Positions 18,477-26,894 of a stretch of DNA of 64,000 nucleotides are shown one piece after another. Source of the stretch: Flavobacterium yafengii (lineage in GTDB: Bacteria > Bacteroidota > Bacteroidia > Flavobacteriales > Flavobacteriaceae); the NCBI RefSeq assembly GCF_030010375.1, contig NZ_JASCRY010000002.1, positions 62,001-126,000 on the forward strand, in the 5' to 3' direction. Position 1 is the stretch's first letter; each line of letters begins with the position of its first letter. Below the pieces are notes generated by a model, which worked only from the letters and a program-made list of their open reading frames with translations, ran no database searches and had not been told where the DNA came from. The translations under genes were made by a program, and so were the position numbers.

Positions 18477-19151
18477 ATGAAAAGTACAAAAATGGTGTTA
18501 GGAATAGCGGTAATCGCTTTAGGATTTACTTCATGTAAAGATGAAAAAGCTCAACAAGCAGAAAAAACGGTAGATACGTATGTAATGTATGTTGATTCAT
18601 TAGGAAATGTTGCTTCAGAGGATGCTAAAGCAAACTGGCAAGGAATTGAAGCTACGTATCAATTAAGAAGCGGAGATGCTCAAGCAGCTTTAGCTAATAT
18701 GAAAGATAACGCAGAAGCGCAAGAACGTCTTGATGCTGCAACTGCTAAATACGAAGCTTTGAAAGCTAAATATGAAGCTGAAATGCAAGAGAATGCTCAA
18801 GCTGCTGTAGCTGCAAACCCAAAACAACAACTAAGAAATGCTTTGTTTGGTGAAGGAAAAATAGGGGATGACATGAGCTTTACTTGGGTAAACAAAGACA
18901 ATATTCTTGGTGTTTATCAACAATTTGTAAGTACTGTTGAAACAAATAAAGATGCTTATTCTCGTGAAGACTGGGATGAAATTAAATTGATGTATGAAGC
19001 ATTGGACAGCAGAAAAAATACTGTTGAAAAAGAAGGACTTTCAGGTGATGATAACAGAAAAATTGCTAGTTTAAAATTGAAATTTGCACCAATGTACACT
19101 GTGAACAGAATGGGAGCAAAATCAGGAGAAATGAAAAAAGCTAAAGAATAA
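18477..19151 (+). CDS. Helical lipoprotein of unknown function
   Basis: 224 residues. Signal peptide with lipobox FTSC (Cys20), so it is probably anchored to a periplasmic or outer-membrane leaflet. The rest is largely charged alpha-helix rich in Ala, Glu and Lys (NAEAQERLDAATAKYEALKAKYEAEM would form a coiled coil). Start chosen at the ATG giving MKSTKMVLGIAVIALGF. It has its own strong terminator, so it is a single-gene unit. It is not recognised beyond similarity in style to Bacteroidota DUF-type lipoproteins. Confidence 0.8.
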   Translation: MKSTKMVLGIAVIALGFTSCKDEKAQQAEKTVDTYVMYVDSLGNVASEDAKANWQGIEATYQLRSGDAQAALANMKDNAEAQERLDAATAKYEALKAKYEAEMQENAQAAVAANPKQQLRNALFGEGKIGDDMSFTWVNKDNILGVYQQFVSTVETNKDAYSREDWDEIKLMYEALDSRKNTVEKEGLSGDDNRKIASLKLKFAPMYTVNRMGAKSGEMKKAKE

Positions 19152-19173
19152 GGAATAATTAATTCAATGTTAG

Positions 19174-19207
19174 AAATGACAGTCAGGGATGGCTGTCATT
19201 TTTTTTT
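19174..19207 (+). terminator. Intrinsic terminator of the helical lipoprotein gene
   Basis: AATGACAG (19175-19182) and CTGTCATT (19193-19200) form the stem, followed by nine T. It overlaps the stop codon of the convergent methyltransferase gene by 2 bp. Confidence 0.9.
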
Positions 19208-19985
19208 AGATACGAATCACAAAATGCTCTTTGGGTTGTTCTTTTCTAAAAAACACCAATCCCCATTGAAACGTATCAATAGTTACAGTCACTTTTGGAT
19301 GTTTTTTGATAATTTTCCAAGCTTCTTCCATTTCTGGTGACCAATGAATGTCATCGAATATCCAAACGGTTTCGTTTGTAATAGTAGGAAGTAATAAATC
19401 GAAATAGTCTAGTGTTGCTTTCTTGGAGTGATTGCCGTCGAAGTAAATGAGTTTAAAGTCGAAAGTCGAAAGTCGAAAGTCATTCAAATAACTACTGAAT
19501 TCGGTTACGATTGAATTTACATTATCAAAAGGGAACAATTGTAATTGACTTTTTGCAATTGCCATTGTATTAGGACAACCTTCTAAAGTGATTATTTTTG
19601 CTTTCAAATTCCCTAAAGAAAGCGCAGCAGTTGCCAATCCTAACGATGTTCCGATTTCTAAAATACTTTGGGGCTGAAAATAATGGGTGATTCTAAATAA
19701 TAATTCGGCTCGCTTCGAAGAAATTCCTGCTGTTTTAGCAATCTTGGAAATAACTCTTGTATTCGATTTGAAAACTTTCGAACCCGCACCAAAATCAGTT
19801 ACTTCAATCGTATTGTTATTTGCTAAAAGCGAGTTTCGGTACTTTCTTAAAATAGCATATTCGGGTTTTGATTTTTTATCATAAAAACATTTTGTCAGTA
19901 AACTAAATACAAACGGAGAATGTACAGCATGCTCGTTTTTTGAGTGCCAAAGGAATTGTAAATACGATTTTATTTGAAACAGCAT
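19206..19985 (-). CDS. Class I SAM-dependent methyltransferase, O-methyltransferase-like
   Basis: 259 residues from the ATG at 19985 (MLFQIKSYLQFLWHSKNEHAVHSPFV). A longer frame reaches 20084, but its extra 33 residues come from repeat DNA and look spurious. Motif I is ILEIGTSLGLATAALS, then acidic loop ITLEGCPNTMAIAKSQL, and YFDGNHSKKATLDYFDLLLP with IFDDIHWSPEMEEAW as in catechol-O-methyltransferase-like enzymes. The substrate is unknown. A 7-bp tandem repeat inside the gene encodes FRLSTFDF between motifs I and IV. Confidence 0.82.
   Translation of the reverse strand: MLFQIKSYLQFLWHSKNEHAVHSPFVFSLLTKCFYDKKSKPEYAILRKYRNSLLANNNTIEVTDFGAGSKVFKSNTRVISKIAKTAGISSKRAELLFRITHYFQPQSILEIGTSLGLATAALSLGNLKAKIITLEGCPNTMAIAKSQLQLFPFDNVNSIVTEFSSYLNDFRLSTFDFKLIYFDGNHSKKATLDYFDLLLPTITNETVWIFDDIHWSPEMEEAWKIIKKHPKVTVTIDTFQWGLVFFRKEQPKEHFVIRI
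19455..19481. repeat. AAAGTCG heptanucleotide tandem repeat inside a coding region
   Basis: Three full copies of AAAGTCG plus a six-base partial copy, within the methyltransferase gene. One unit is 7 bp, so loss or gain of one would shift the frame. Confidence 0.85.
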
Positions 19986-20032
19986 AGTGATAGTTGCAAG
20001 GTAGGCGCGAAGATACAAAAAAGTCATAAGGA

Positions 20033-20095
20033 GTGAGAAGTGAATCGTGAATGGCTTAGTGCCCGAATTATTACTATTCACCACTCACTATTCAC
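20033..20095. repeat. Imperfect inverted repeat upstream of the methyltransferase gene
   Basis: A 22-nt arm at 20033-20054 (GTGAGAAGTGAATCGTG...) resembles the reverse complement of 20074-20095. It is a typical intergenic GTGAAT-rich palindrome and explains the spurious N-terminal extension of the methyltransferase frame. Confidence 0.6.
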
Positions 20096-20104
20096 TTTAA
20101 AGCC

Positions 20105-20135
20105 TATCTTTGCGCCCTTGGAATTTGCACCAAGG
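20105..20135 (+). promoter_or_regulatory. Possible -7 box and 5' leader hairpin of the SDR gene
   Basis: TATCTTTG (20105-20112) matches TAnnTTTG, but no TTG lies 17-23 bp upstream. Directly after it CCTTGG (20117-20122) and CCAAGG (20130-20135) form a small hairpin before the ATG at 20155. Confidence 0.35.
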
Positions 20136-20154
20136 ATAATATCCATTTTTTACG

Positions 20155-21705
20155 ATGATGATTGAACAAATAGAACATAAAAGGGCCATAAGCTCAGAAG
20201 AAATTGACCGATGCATCGCTATTTTGGCACAATTAAATACCGATACCGACCAAATATTTGATATCCCGAAAGAACAACGAACAGCCTTAATCAAAGCGGC
20301 AGGAATGTTTTCCAGACCCGATCGTGACGAGCTTTCCCGAAGAAAAAAAGACGGAAAAGTGGCTGCTAAGCGCAAAATGGAAAAACGGGACCGAACCGCC
20401 CGAAAGGAAACCGGGATACGGCATGCGCGTGAAGCGAGTATTTTTGTGGCACCAAAATTATTGGCTTCACATGATCTCGCTCACAAAGAGCAATTAGAAC
20501 TGGAAACTCCACGAAATTGTTACGTTTGTAAAACGGAATTTACTAAAATGCACCACTTTTATGATACGATGTGTACCGATTGTGGTGATTTTAATTATGC
20601 CAAACGTTTTCAAACTGCTGACGTAAACGGACAAGTTGCCGTTATTACAGGTTCTCGTCTAAAAATTGGGTATCACATTACGTTGATGTTGTTGCGTGGT
20701 GGAGCAACCGTTATTGCAACGACTCGTTTTCCGGTGGATTCCGCTTTGCGTTTCTCTAAGGAAGCTGATTTTATGGATTGGGGACATCGTTTGAAAATTC
20801 ATGGGTTGGATTTACGACACATTCCGAGTGTGGAGATTTTTTGCAACTTTATTGAGCAAAAATACGAGCGATTGGATATTCTAATCAATAATGCAGCGCA
20901 AACCGTGAGACGTCCTGCCGGATTCTATACGCATTTAATGGAAAACGAAGAGCGTTCTATCGCTTCTTTGCCCAAACAAGCGCAAGAATTATTATTGGAT
21001 CATACCAATTGTTTGGATGAATTAAAAGTATTGACATCTGGAGCTTCTCCAAATCAAAATATGCCGGTGACTTGGCACGGACCAGAGCCTGGGATTGGGT
21101 TGCGGGCTTCCGCCAAATTATCCCAGATTCCGTATTCGTTTGATAATGCGCTCGTGGCAAACGAAGTTTTTCCGGAAGGAGAACTCGATGCCGATTTGCA
21201 ACAAGTCGATTTGAGAAAAACCAACAGCTGGCGTTTGCGATTGGGACAAATAGAAACCACGGAGATGATAGAAGTGCAGTTAGTGAATTCCGTAGCACCT
21301 TTTGTATTGTGTAACCGCCTTTCGGAAGTGATGAAGAAAGACAACACTGGAAAAAAACATATCATCAATGTGTCGGCAATGGAAGGAAAGTTTCATCGTT
21401 TTTTCAAGGAAGACCGCCATCCGCATACCAATATGGCCAAAGCCGCTTTGAATATGCTGACGCACACTTCTTCGGGAACTTTGGCAAAAGACGGCATTTT
21501 TATGAATGCGGTCGACACCGGTTGGGTAACCGACGAAGATCCGGCAGAATTAGCCAAAAGAAAACAGGAAGAAGAGGATTTTCAGCCGCCATTAGACATT
21601 GTGGATGGAGCAGCGCGAGTTATGGATCCGTTGTTTGACGGTATCAATACGGGAAAACATTGGTGTGGAAAGTTTTTGAAAGATTACAATCCGATTCCTT
21701 GGTAG
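20155..21705 (+). CDS. Zinc-ribbon short-chain dehydrogenase without the usual catalytic Tyr
   Basis: 516 residues, twice the length of a classical SDR. Residues 1-115 are a basic helical region. Four Cys at 122, 125, 140 and 143 (CYVC and CTDC) form a zinc-ribbon-like knuckle. The Rossmann SDR follows: TGSRLKIG (165-172), ILINNAAQT (~242) and [10 protein letters not shown] with the Ser. Where YXXXK is expected the sequence is TNMAK, so Lys is kept and Tyr is Thr. A ~90-residue insertion lies between NNAAQT and the active site. NAD(P)-linked chemistry is likely, but the substrate is unknown. The gene 3' end is duplicated at 22299. ATG at 20155 or 20158. Confidence 0.82.
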   Translation: MMIEQIEHKRAISSEEIDRCIAILAQLNTDTDQIFDIPKEQRTALIKAAGMFSRPDRDELSRRKKDGKVAAKRKMEKRDRTARKETGIRHAREASIFVAPKLLASHDLAHKEQLELETPRNCYVCKTEFTKMHHFYDTMCTDCGDFNYAKRFQTADVNGQVAVITGSRLKIGYHITLMLLRGGATVIATTRFPVDSALRFSKEADFMDWGHRLKIHGLDLRHIPSVEIFCNFIEQKYERLDILINNAAQTVRRPAGFYTHLMENEERSIASLPKQAQELLLDHTNCLDELKVLTSGASPNQNMPVTWHGPEPGIGLRASAKLSQIPYSFDNALVANEVFPEGELDADLQQVDLRKTNSWRLRLGQIETTEMIEVQLVNSVAPFVLCNRLSEVMKKDNTGKKHIINVSAMEGKFHRFFKEDRHPHTNMAKAALNMLTHTSSGTLAKDGIFMNAVDTGWVTDEDPAELAKRKQEEEDFQPPLDIVDGAARVMDPLFDGINTGKHWCGKFLKDYNPIPW

Positions 21706-21767
21706 AACCTTCAGATTTATAAAATAAAAAACCACAACAAAATCTAATTCTGTTGTGGTTTTTTATT
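21682..21767 (+). repeat. SDR gene 3' end plus terminator, copy 1 of a duplicated block
   Basis: From the last eight codons of the SDR gene through its terminator. Nearly the same sequence returns at 22299-22385: TTCCTTGGT, GAACCTTCAGATTTATA and ACCACAACA are shared in order. The two copies bracket the small membrane protein gene. Confidence 0.85.
21726..21764 (+). terminator. Intrinsic terminator of the SDR gene
   Basis: Perfect 14-bp arms AAAAAACCACAACA (21726-21739) and TGTTGTGGTTTTTT (21751-21764). May also serve the convergent membrane protein gene. Confidence 0.92.
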
Positions 21768-21814
21768 GTTTCGCTTTGTGTACAGTTTACAAATCCGCAA
21801 TCACGGTTTACTGT

Positions 21815-22105
21815 TTACGATCCGGCGAACGGTGTCCCGAAAAGGCCAACTGCAAGTTCTATCCAAATAAGGAGAAGCACTACCAGAATAATTGTACAGA
21901 GAATGATTCGATGATTGGTTTTTTTTACCTTTCTCATTACAAGCTCACAGATAAGACCTGTACCGAGTAATAGAACGCCAGCGACTACAAAATCGGACCG
22001 ATTCCAGTTTACTTCATTTGTGAATTGCATTGCTATTAATGGGATGAACAGTAAAAAAACTACTGTGAGGACAATGCCAATGAGTCTTTTGTTTTCCATA
22101 ATCAT
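21815..22105 (-). CDS. Small membrane protein, three predicted helices
   Basis: 96 residues: helices at ~8-27 (IGIVLTVVFLLFIPLIAM), ~40-57 (VVAGVLLLGTGLICELVM) and ~66-87 (IILCTIILVVLLLIWIELAVG), with a basic loop RKVKKTNHR between the last two. It ends GLFGTPFAGS. Inner-membrane location expected, function unknown. It is the only gene between the two copies of the SDR 3' end and runs opposite to the SDR gene, so it looks acquired. Confidence 0.75.
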   Translation of the reverse strand: MIMENKRLIGIVLTVVFLLFIPLIAMQFTNEVNWNRSDFVVAGVLLLGTGLICELVMRKVKKTNHRIILCTIILVVLLLIWIELAVGLFGTPFAGS

Positions 22106-22298
22106 AATTTTTAGTTTTATAGATTAATTTGGTTGTGCATAATTCGAAAGTGTAGTTTTCAATATTTAATAAGGTTCACTTTCAGTGTTTTTACTTTACA
22201 AATATACGCAACTTTGAAATGCAAAGTACTTTCTATTTAGAAATTATTTTGATTGCATATAATATTTATTGAAAAAATAGATTGGTAGAAAAATCCGG
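22106..22298. other. AT-rich upstream region of the small membrane gene
   Basis: No gene seen. CAAATATA at 22199-22206 reads TATATTTG on the minus strand, a plausible -7 box for the membrane protein gene; the -33 element is not at standard spacing. Confidence 0.4.
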
Positions 22299-22385
22299 GA
22301 TTGTAATCCTATTCCTTGGTGGAACCTTCAGATTTATAGAACAAAAAACCACAACAGAATTCGATTTCGGTTGTGGTTTTTTTGT
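22299..22385 (+). repeat. Second copy of the SDR gene 3' end and terminator
   Basis: Repeats 21682-21767 with scattered substitutions, including a working hairpin ACCACAACAGAA / TTTCGGTTGTGGT and T-run. No coding domain remains. This is the same architecture as the trmH remnant at 8906-9034. Confidence 0.85.
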
Positions 22386-22484
22386 TTTTTTGGATTTGTG
22401 TCTTTAATATTGTTGACAAAAAATCATTGCTATAAAAACGTCTATATACCTAAACAATTGAAGCGTTTTGTGAAATTTTAAAAT

Positions 22485-22988
22485 TTAATTTTGTAGCTCC
22501 CAGTGAATCATTTCATTATCCCTTCCTACTTCTTTAAAATTTAATTTAGTTAATATCTTTGAAGAATCGATATTTTCTAAAAGACATTTAGCTGTTATTA
22601 AAGTAACTTCGGAGTTTGAAAAAGCCCATTTAATTAAACCACGAGTGGCTTCACTAGCATAACCCTTTTTTCTTTCACTATCAATTATGCCATAACCAAT
22701 ATCTATTGCTCCTAAATGATTAGGTATGCCTTTAAATCCGATATCACCAATAATTGTCATTTCATCTTTCAAAACGATCATCCAAGATTCAAAGCCTGTG
22801 GGTTCTTGAACTAAATTCAGATTATGCAGTATTTTAGGAATTGTATCTAAAGTTTCCTCATCCGGATATCCTTTCCCTAAATGAAACCCCATTTCAATAA
22901 GTTTAGTAAAATCACCGCTTAAAATGATATTAGCAATTTCTTTTGTAAAAGGTATTAGCAAAAGTCTATCTGTAATTATATTTTCCAT
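22485..22988 (-). CDS. GNAT family N-acetyltransferase, RimJ/RimL-like
   Basis: 167 residues. ITDRLLLIPFT at the start is the usual opening of RimJ/RimL acetyltransferases; IGDIGFKGIPNHLGAIDIGYGI forms the central sheet, and SERKKGYASEATRGLIKWAF carries the acetyl-CoA loop (R/Q-X-X-G-X-A). NIDSSKILTKLNFKEVGR is the C-terminal part. It moves acetyl from acetyl-CoA to an amine, possibly a ribosomal-protein or small-molecule target. No operon partner. Confidence 0.88.
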   Translation of the reverse strand: MENIITDRLLLIPFTKEIANIILSGDFTKLIEMGFHLGKGYPDEETLDTIPKILHNLNLVQEPTGFESWMIVLKDEMTIIGDIGFKGIPNHLGAIDIGYGIIDSERKKGYASEATRGLIKWAFSNSEVTLITAKCLLENIDSSKILTKLNFKEVGRDNEMIHWELQN

Positions 22989-23128
22989 AGAATTAGGAGC
23001 ATTATGAAAAAACCGTAGCTGTGTTTTGTTTTTTCAAATATATTTAATTATTCTTACAAATCATTAAAATGACTTTCTATCTGTTGTAAGTTTAGGAATT
23101 CCTTTTTCTTTTTTGCCTAAAAAAAAAT

Positions 23129-23170
23129 AACCCCAACATTTCCAGCGTTACCGCTAAAAGTGTTGGGGTT
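23129..23170 (-). terminator. Intrinsic terminator of uup
   Basis: AACCCCAACA (23129-23138) pairs with TGTTGGGGTT (23161-23170), with an inner AGCG/CGCT pair. On the minus strand it is followed by TTATTTTTTTTT. It lies 22 bp past the uup stop. Confidence 0.92.
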
Positions 23171-23192
23171 GTAAATAGTATAAAATAAAGTA

Positions 23193-25055
23193 TTATCCTT
23201 CTATCTTCGCACTCAGCTCAAACCATCGTTCCTCTTTCTCTTCAATTTTATTGATGATGTTTCTCAATTCGTTAGCTTTCTTTTCAATGTCGCTTTCCCC
23301 AATTTTTCCGTCTGAGAATAATTGCTCAATAGCTACTTTCTGAAGCTCTAAATCCTTGATTTCTTTCTCTGTTTTCTGGAATTCTTTTTGCTCGTTGAAC
23401 GTCAGGTTTCCAGTTGGATTATTTTGTTTCCAGTCTTTCTTTTCGGCTTTGTTTTCCTCTTTTTGAGCTACATCAGTACTGTCTTCGTAGGCTCTAAAGT
23501 CAGAATAGTTTCCAGGAAAATCTTCGACCACACCATCACCTCTAAAAATGAATAAGTGATCCACAATTTTATCCATGAAATACCTGTCGTGAGAAACCAC
23601 CAAAAGGCAACCCGGATAATCCAAAAGGAAGCTTTCCAAAACATTCAAGGTTACAATATCCAAATCATTGGTAGGCTCATCCAGAATCAAAAAGTTAGGA
23701 TTCTGAATCAAAACCGTACACAAGTACAAACGTTTCAATTCTCCACCACTCAATCGGTCCACAAAATCATATTGTTTTTTAGCATCAAACAAGAAACGCT
23801 CTAACAATTGCGAAGCCGAAATCAATTTCCCTTTCATCAACGGAATGAATTCTCCGTATTCCTTAATCACATCAATAACGCGCTGACCCGGCTTTGGGTT
23901 GATTCCGCTTTGCGTGTAGTAACCTACTTTTATCGTTTCGCCAATCACCACTTTTCCACCATCAAGAGGAATAGTTCCGGTTAATAAATTCAAGAAAGTT
24001 GATTTTCCGGTTCCATTTTTTCCAATGATTCCAATACGTTCGCCACGTTGAAAATCAAAACTGAAATTATCCATGATGACATGATCCTTGAATTTTTTGG
24101 AGATTTTGTGAAGCTCGATAATCTTGCTTCCCATGCGTTCCATGTTAATTTCAAGCTCTACTTTATTTTCACGACGGCGACTTTGTGCTTTTTCCTTAAT
24201 TTCATAAAAATCATCCTGACGCGATTTCGATTTTGTCGTTCTCGCTTTTGGCTGACGGCGCATCCATTCCAGTTCTTTCACAAAAAGATTCTGTGCTTTA
24301 TCCACACTCGAATTCTCGGATGCGATGCGTTCCTCTTTTTTCTCTAAATAGTACGAGTAATTTCCTTTGTATTGGTATAATTTTCCGTTGTCCAGTTCGA
24401 TGATTTCGTTACAAACGCGCTCCAAGAAGAAACGGTCGTGCGTCACCATAAACAACGTAATATTTTCTTTGGCAAAATAGCTTTCCAGCCATTCAATCAT
24501 CTCTAAATCCAAGTGATTCGTAGGTTCATCCAGAATTAATAAGTCGGGACGATTAATTAAAATAATAGCCAGTGACAAACGTTTTTTCTGTCCACCTGAA
24601 AGATTTTTTACTTTCAGTTTGAAATTTTCCAACTTCAACTTGAACAAAATTTGCTTGTATTGCGTTTCAAAATCCCAGGCATTGTGCTGATCCATTCCGT
24701 CAAAAGCTTTTTGGTAGGCTTCTTCATCTTCGGGATTTTCTAATGCTTTTTCATACGCTTCAATCACTTTCAAAGTCTCGTTATCCGATGCGAAAATACT
24801 TTCTTCAATCGTTAATTCTTCCTGTAAATTATTGTTTTGCGAAAGAAATGCCATTTTGATGCCTTTTCTCAACACGACTTGTCCGGTATCGGATTCTTCA
24901 AGACCATTAATGATACTCATAATAGTTGTTTTTCCAGAACCGTTTTTGGCTATGAAGGCAATTTTTTGATCTTTATTAATTCCAAACGAGATGTCTTTAA
25001 ACAACGTACGTTCACCAAAAGATTTCGAGATATTTTCAACAGAAAGGTAATTCAC
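23193..25055 (-). CDS. uup: ABC-F family ATPase Uup
   Basis: 620-residue soluble twin-ATPase protein. Domain 1: Walker A AKNGSGKTT (~36), LSGGQKKRLSLAIIL and LLILDEPTNHLDL. Domain 2: GKNGTGKST (~345), LSGGELKRLYLCTVL and FLILDEPTNDLDI. A linker with basic RRQPKARTTKSKSRQ joins them, and the C-terminal ~80 residues form a coiled coil (KEIKDLELQKVAIEQLF), as in Uup. ABC-F proteins act on the ribosome or on DNA intermediates; Uup is linked to transposon excision and ribosome rescue. It has its own promoter and terminator. A resistance-type ABC-F is less likely given the C-terminal extension. Confidence 0.9.
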   Translation of the reverse strand: MNYLSVENISKSFGERTLFKDISFGINKDQKIAFIAKNGSGKTTIMSIINGLEESDTGQVVLRKGIKMAFLSQNNNLQEELTIEESIFASDNETLKVIEAYEKALENPEDEEAYQKAFDGMDQHNAWDFETQYKQILFKLKLENFKLKVKNLSGGQKKRLSLAIILINRPDLLILDEPTNHLDLEMIEWLESYFAKENITLFMVTHDRFFLERVCNEIIELDNGKLYQYKGNYSYYLEKKEERIASENSSVDKAQNLFVKELEWMRRQPKARTTKSKSRQDDFYEIKEKAQSRRRENKVELEINMERMGSKIIELHKISKKFKDHVIMDNFSFDFQRGERIGIIGKNGTGKSTFLNLLTGTIPLDGGKVVIGETIKVGYYTQSGINPKPGQRVIDVIKEYGEFIPLMKGKLISASQLLERFLFDAKKQYDFVDRLSGGELKRLYLCTVLIQNPNFLILDEPTNDLDIVTLNVLESFLLDYPGCLLVVSHDRYFMDKIVDHLFIFRGDGVVEDFPGNYSDFRAYEDSTDVAQKEENKAEKKDWKQNNPTGNLTFNEQKEFQKTEKEIKDLELQKVAIEQLFSDGKIGESDIEKKANELRNIINKIEEKEERWFELSAKIEG

Positions 25056-25116
25056 TTTGTAAGATATGAGTTATAAATTGAAAGCTATGCCTGCGTTGCG
25101 AAACATAACTTTTTTG

Positions 25117-25146
25117 CAAAAGTAATTCATTTACATCAAGTTTCAA
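25117..25146 (-). promoter_or_regulatory. Promoter of uup, Bacteroidota consensus
   Basis: On the minus strand: TTG at 25146-25144, 19-bp spacer, TACTTTTG at 25124-25117. Exact TTG-N19-TAnnTTTG. The ATG is at 25055. Confidence 0.75.
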
Positions 25147-25223
25147 GTTTTTGTGGTTTAAGTAATGTTAAAACTAAAAACGGCAGCCTATTTTTTAGGA
25201 GCGAAAGATTTGGTCTTATTTGT

Positions 25224-25292
25224 GGCTATCGTTCCCGCTTTCGCCTTTATCTTTGTTCGTTCCTCTCAAAGGATACCGGCTCTATCGGGGCT
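25224..25292 (-). ncRNA. Structured intergenic repeat, Flavo-1-like (copy 3, divergent)
   Basis: On the minus strand it begins AGCCCCGATAGAGCCGG, has a weak hairpin CTTTG/CAAAG flanked by TAT/ATA, then GCGAAAGCGGGAACGATAGCC. The 5' end matches the other copies well, while the 3' end differs (GATAGCC instead of ATAGCTCC), so it may be a subtype or a decaying copy. It occupies the 303-bp gap between uup and the antitoxin-like gene, where nothing else is seen apart from the uup promoter. Confidence 0.55.
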
Positions 25293-25358
25293 AAGAAGAA
25301 ACATGTTTTTTAATCTTCAATAAAATAGCGTAAATTTGAGTAGTTAAAAATTTGTATC

Positions 25359-25601
25359 ATGAAAACGGAGACTTTAAAAATCAACATCACGCAAAGAATC
25401 TTAAATAGTAACGACAATAAGATTCTTAGTAAAATAGCAAAACTTCTTGATGAAGAAAATAGTGTAGGTTATGACACAGATGGAAACCCAATTCCTGAAA
25501 AAGAGTATATAAAGGATATTCATGAGGCTTTGGATCAATTGAATGAAGGGAAGTTAGAAACCTATCCGAGTGAAGAGGTAAAAAGAAAAATAGTAGGATA
25601 A
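25359..25601 (+). CDS. Antitoxin-like small protein without adjacent toxin
   Basis: 80 residues, cytosolic, acidic. NITQRILNSNDNKILSKIAKLLDEE followed by GYDTDGNPIPEKEYIKDIHEALDQLNEGKLETYPSEEVKRKI resembles the short antitoxin subunits that accompany RelE/ParE toxins in Bacteroidota. No toxin follows; the next gene is a glycosyltransferase 46 bp on. It may be a solitary antitoxin or an unrelated regulator. TAAATTTG at 25331-25338 could be its -7 box. Confidence 0.6.
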   Translation: MKTETLKINITQRILNSNDNKILSKIAKLLDEENSVGYDTDGNPIPEKEYIKDIHEALDQLNEGKLETYPSEEVKRKIVG

Positions 25602-25646
25602 TTTTCTAATTTTTTAATTGGCAAGTTTTCTAATTATATTTGCTCA

Positions 25647-26810
25647 ATGCAACTATCCGTCATCATTCTCAATTACAACGTTCGCTATTTTCTCGAGCAA
25701 TGTGTTTTAAGCGTTCAAAGTGCTTTAGAAACCATTGACAGCGAAATCATTGTAATTGATAATAATTCCCCTGATGACAGTTGTGCGATGATGAAACAGC
25801 GTTTTCCAAACGTAAAATTCATTCAAAACAATGAAAATGTAGGTTTTCCAAAAGGCAATAATATAGGTGTAGCCCAAGCCAAAGGAGAATACATCTGCAT
25901 TCTCAATCCGGATACCGTTGTCGCCGAAGATACGTTTACCAAAGTATTGGCTTTCGCCCAAAAACAACCTGATTTAGGAATCTTGGGTTGCAAACTCATC
26001 GATGGAACCGGAAAATTTCTGCCGGAAAGCAAGCGTAGCGTTCCTACACCTTGGGTCGCTTTTACCAAAATCACGGGTTTGTACAAATTATTTCCCAAGT
26101 CGGGAACATTCGGGAAGTATTACGCACAACATTTAAACGAAAACCAAACTGGAAAAGTAGACATTCTTGTGGGTGCTTTTATGTTTATGAAAAGAGATTT
26201 ATACCTTGAATTGGGCGGTTTTGATGAAGATTGTTTCATGTATTCTGATGATATTGATTTGTCGTATCGAGTTTTGAAAGAAGGAAAGTCTAATTATTAC
26301 TTCCATGACACCACTGTAATCCATTATAAAGGAGAAAGTACCAATAAGGACGAAACGTATATGAAGCGGTTTCAGGAAGCGATGCATTTCTTTTACAAAA
26401 AGCATTTTGAAATTTCTTTATTGTTTTCGCTTTTTATGAAAATAGGAATTGTCTTTTTCTCTTTGGTAAAAATGTTTCAAGGGAAACCAGGAATAAAAAT
26501 CGCTCCAAAATCATATCTATTGTATTCGGCTAACGAAAAATTAGTAGATAAACTCCGTTTAGTTTTGCAAAAAAAAGTCCTGTTTCACGATTTGAAAACA
26601 GAAAAAATGGTAATTTCGTCTTCTATTAAAAGTAAAATAAGCACAGAAGTTATTTTAGATAACGAATTCATTTCTTTTAAAGAATGTATTGCAATTCTCG
26701 AATCTTCAAGGAATAAAAGGTTTACCTTTAAAATTATACCAAAAAACGCTAAATTTTTAATAGGAAGTAACAATAGTAACGAGAGAGGTGAGATTATAGA
26801 AATAGAGTAA
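25647..26810 (+). CDS. Glycosyltransferase family 2 (GT-A), rhamnosyltransferase-like
   Basis: 387 residues. GT-A fold over ~1-250: SVIILNYNVRYFLEQCVLSV, VIDNNSPDD, NVGFPKGNNIGVAQAKGEYICILNPDTVV (nucleotide-sugar and metal binding), GAFMFMKRDLYLELGGFDEDCFMYSDDIDLSYR (acceptor and catalytic acid region). A hydrophobic stretch at ~260-280 (LLFSLFMKIGIVFFSLVKMF) could tether it to the inner membrane. The last ~90 residues are not recognised. It probably adds a sugar to lipid- or polysaccharide-linked acceptors. TATATTTG at 25635-25642, only 5 bp before the ATG, hints at a very short leader. Confidence 0.88.
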   Translation: MQLSVIILNYNVRYFLEQCVLSVQSALETIDSEIIVIDNNSPDDSCAMMKQRFPNVKFIQNNENVGFPKGNNIGVAQAKGEYICILNPDTVVAEDTFTKVLAFAQKQPDLGILGCKLIDGTGKFLPESKRSVPTPWVAFTKITGLYKLFPKSGTFGKYYAQHLNENQTGKVDILVGAFMFMKRDLYLELGGFDEDCFMYSDDIDLSYRVLKEGKSNYYFHDTTVIHYKGESTNKDETYMKRFQEAMHFFYKKHFEISLLFSLFMKIGIVFFSLVKMFQGKPGIKIAPKSYLLYSANEKLVDKLRLVLQKKVLFHDLKTEKMVISSSIKSKISTEVILDNEFISFKECIAILESSRNKRFTFKIIPKNAKFLIGSNNSNERGEIIEIE

Positions 26811-26894
26811 AAAATTACATTTAATGTAATTTATGTTTAAAATATTTAGTAATTTCGCAAACTGAAAATCAAAATCACCTTTTAGGTTAACAAT

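Noticed and set aside
19986-20084. 33-residue N-terminal extension of the methyltransferase
   Set aside because: It is translated from a palindromic GTGAAT repeat; the internal ATG at 19985 fits the conserved start LFQIKSYLQFLW.
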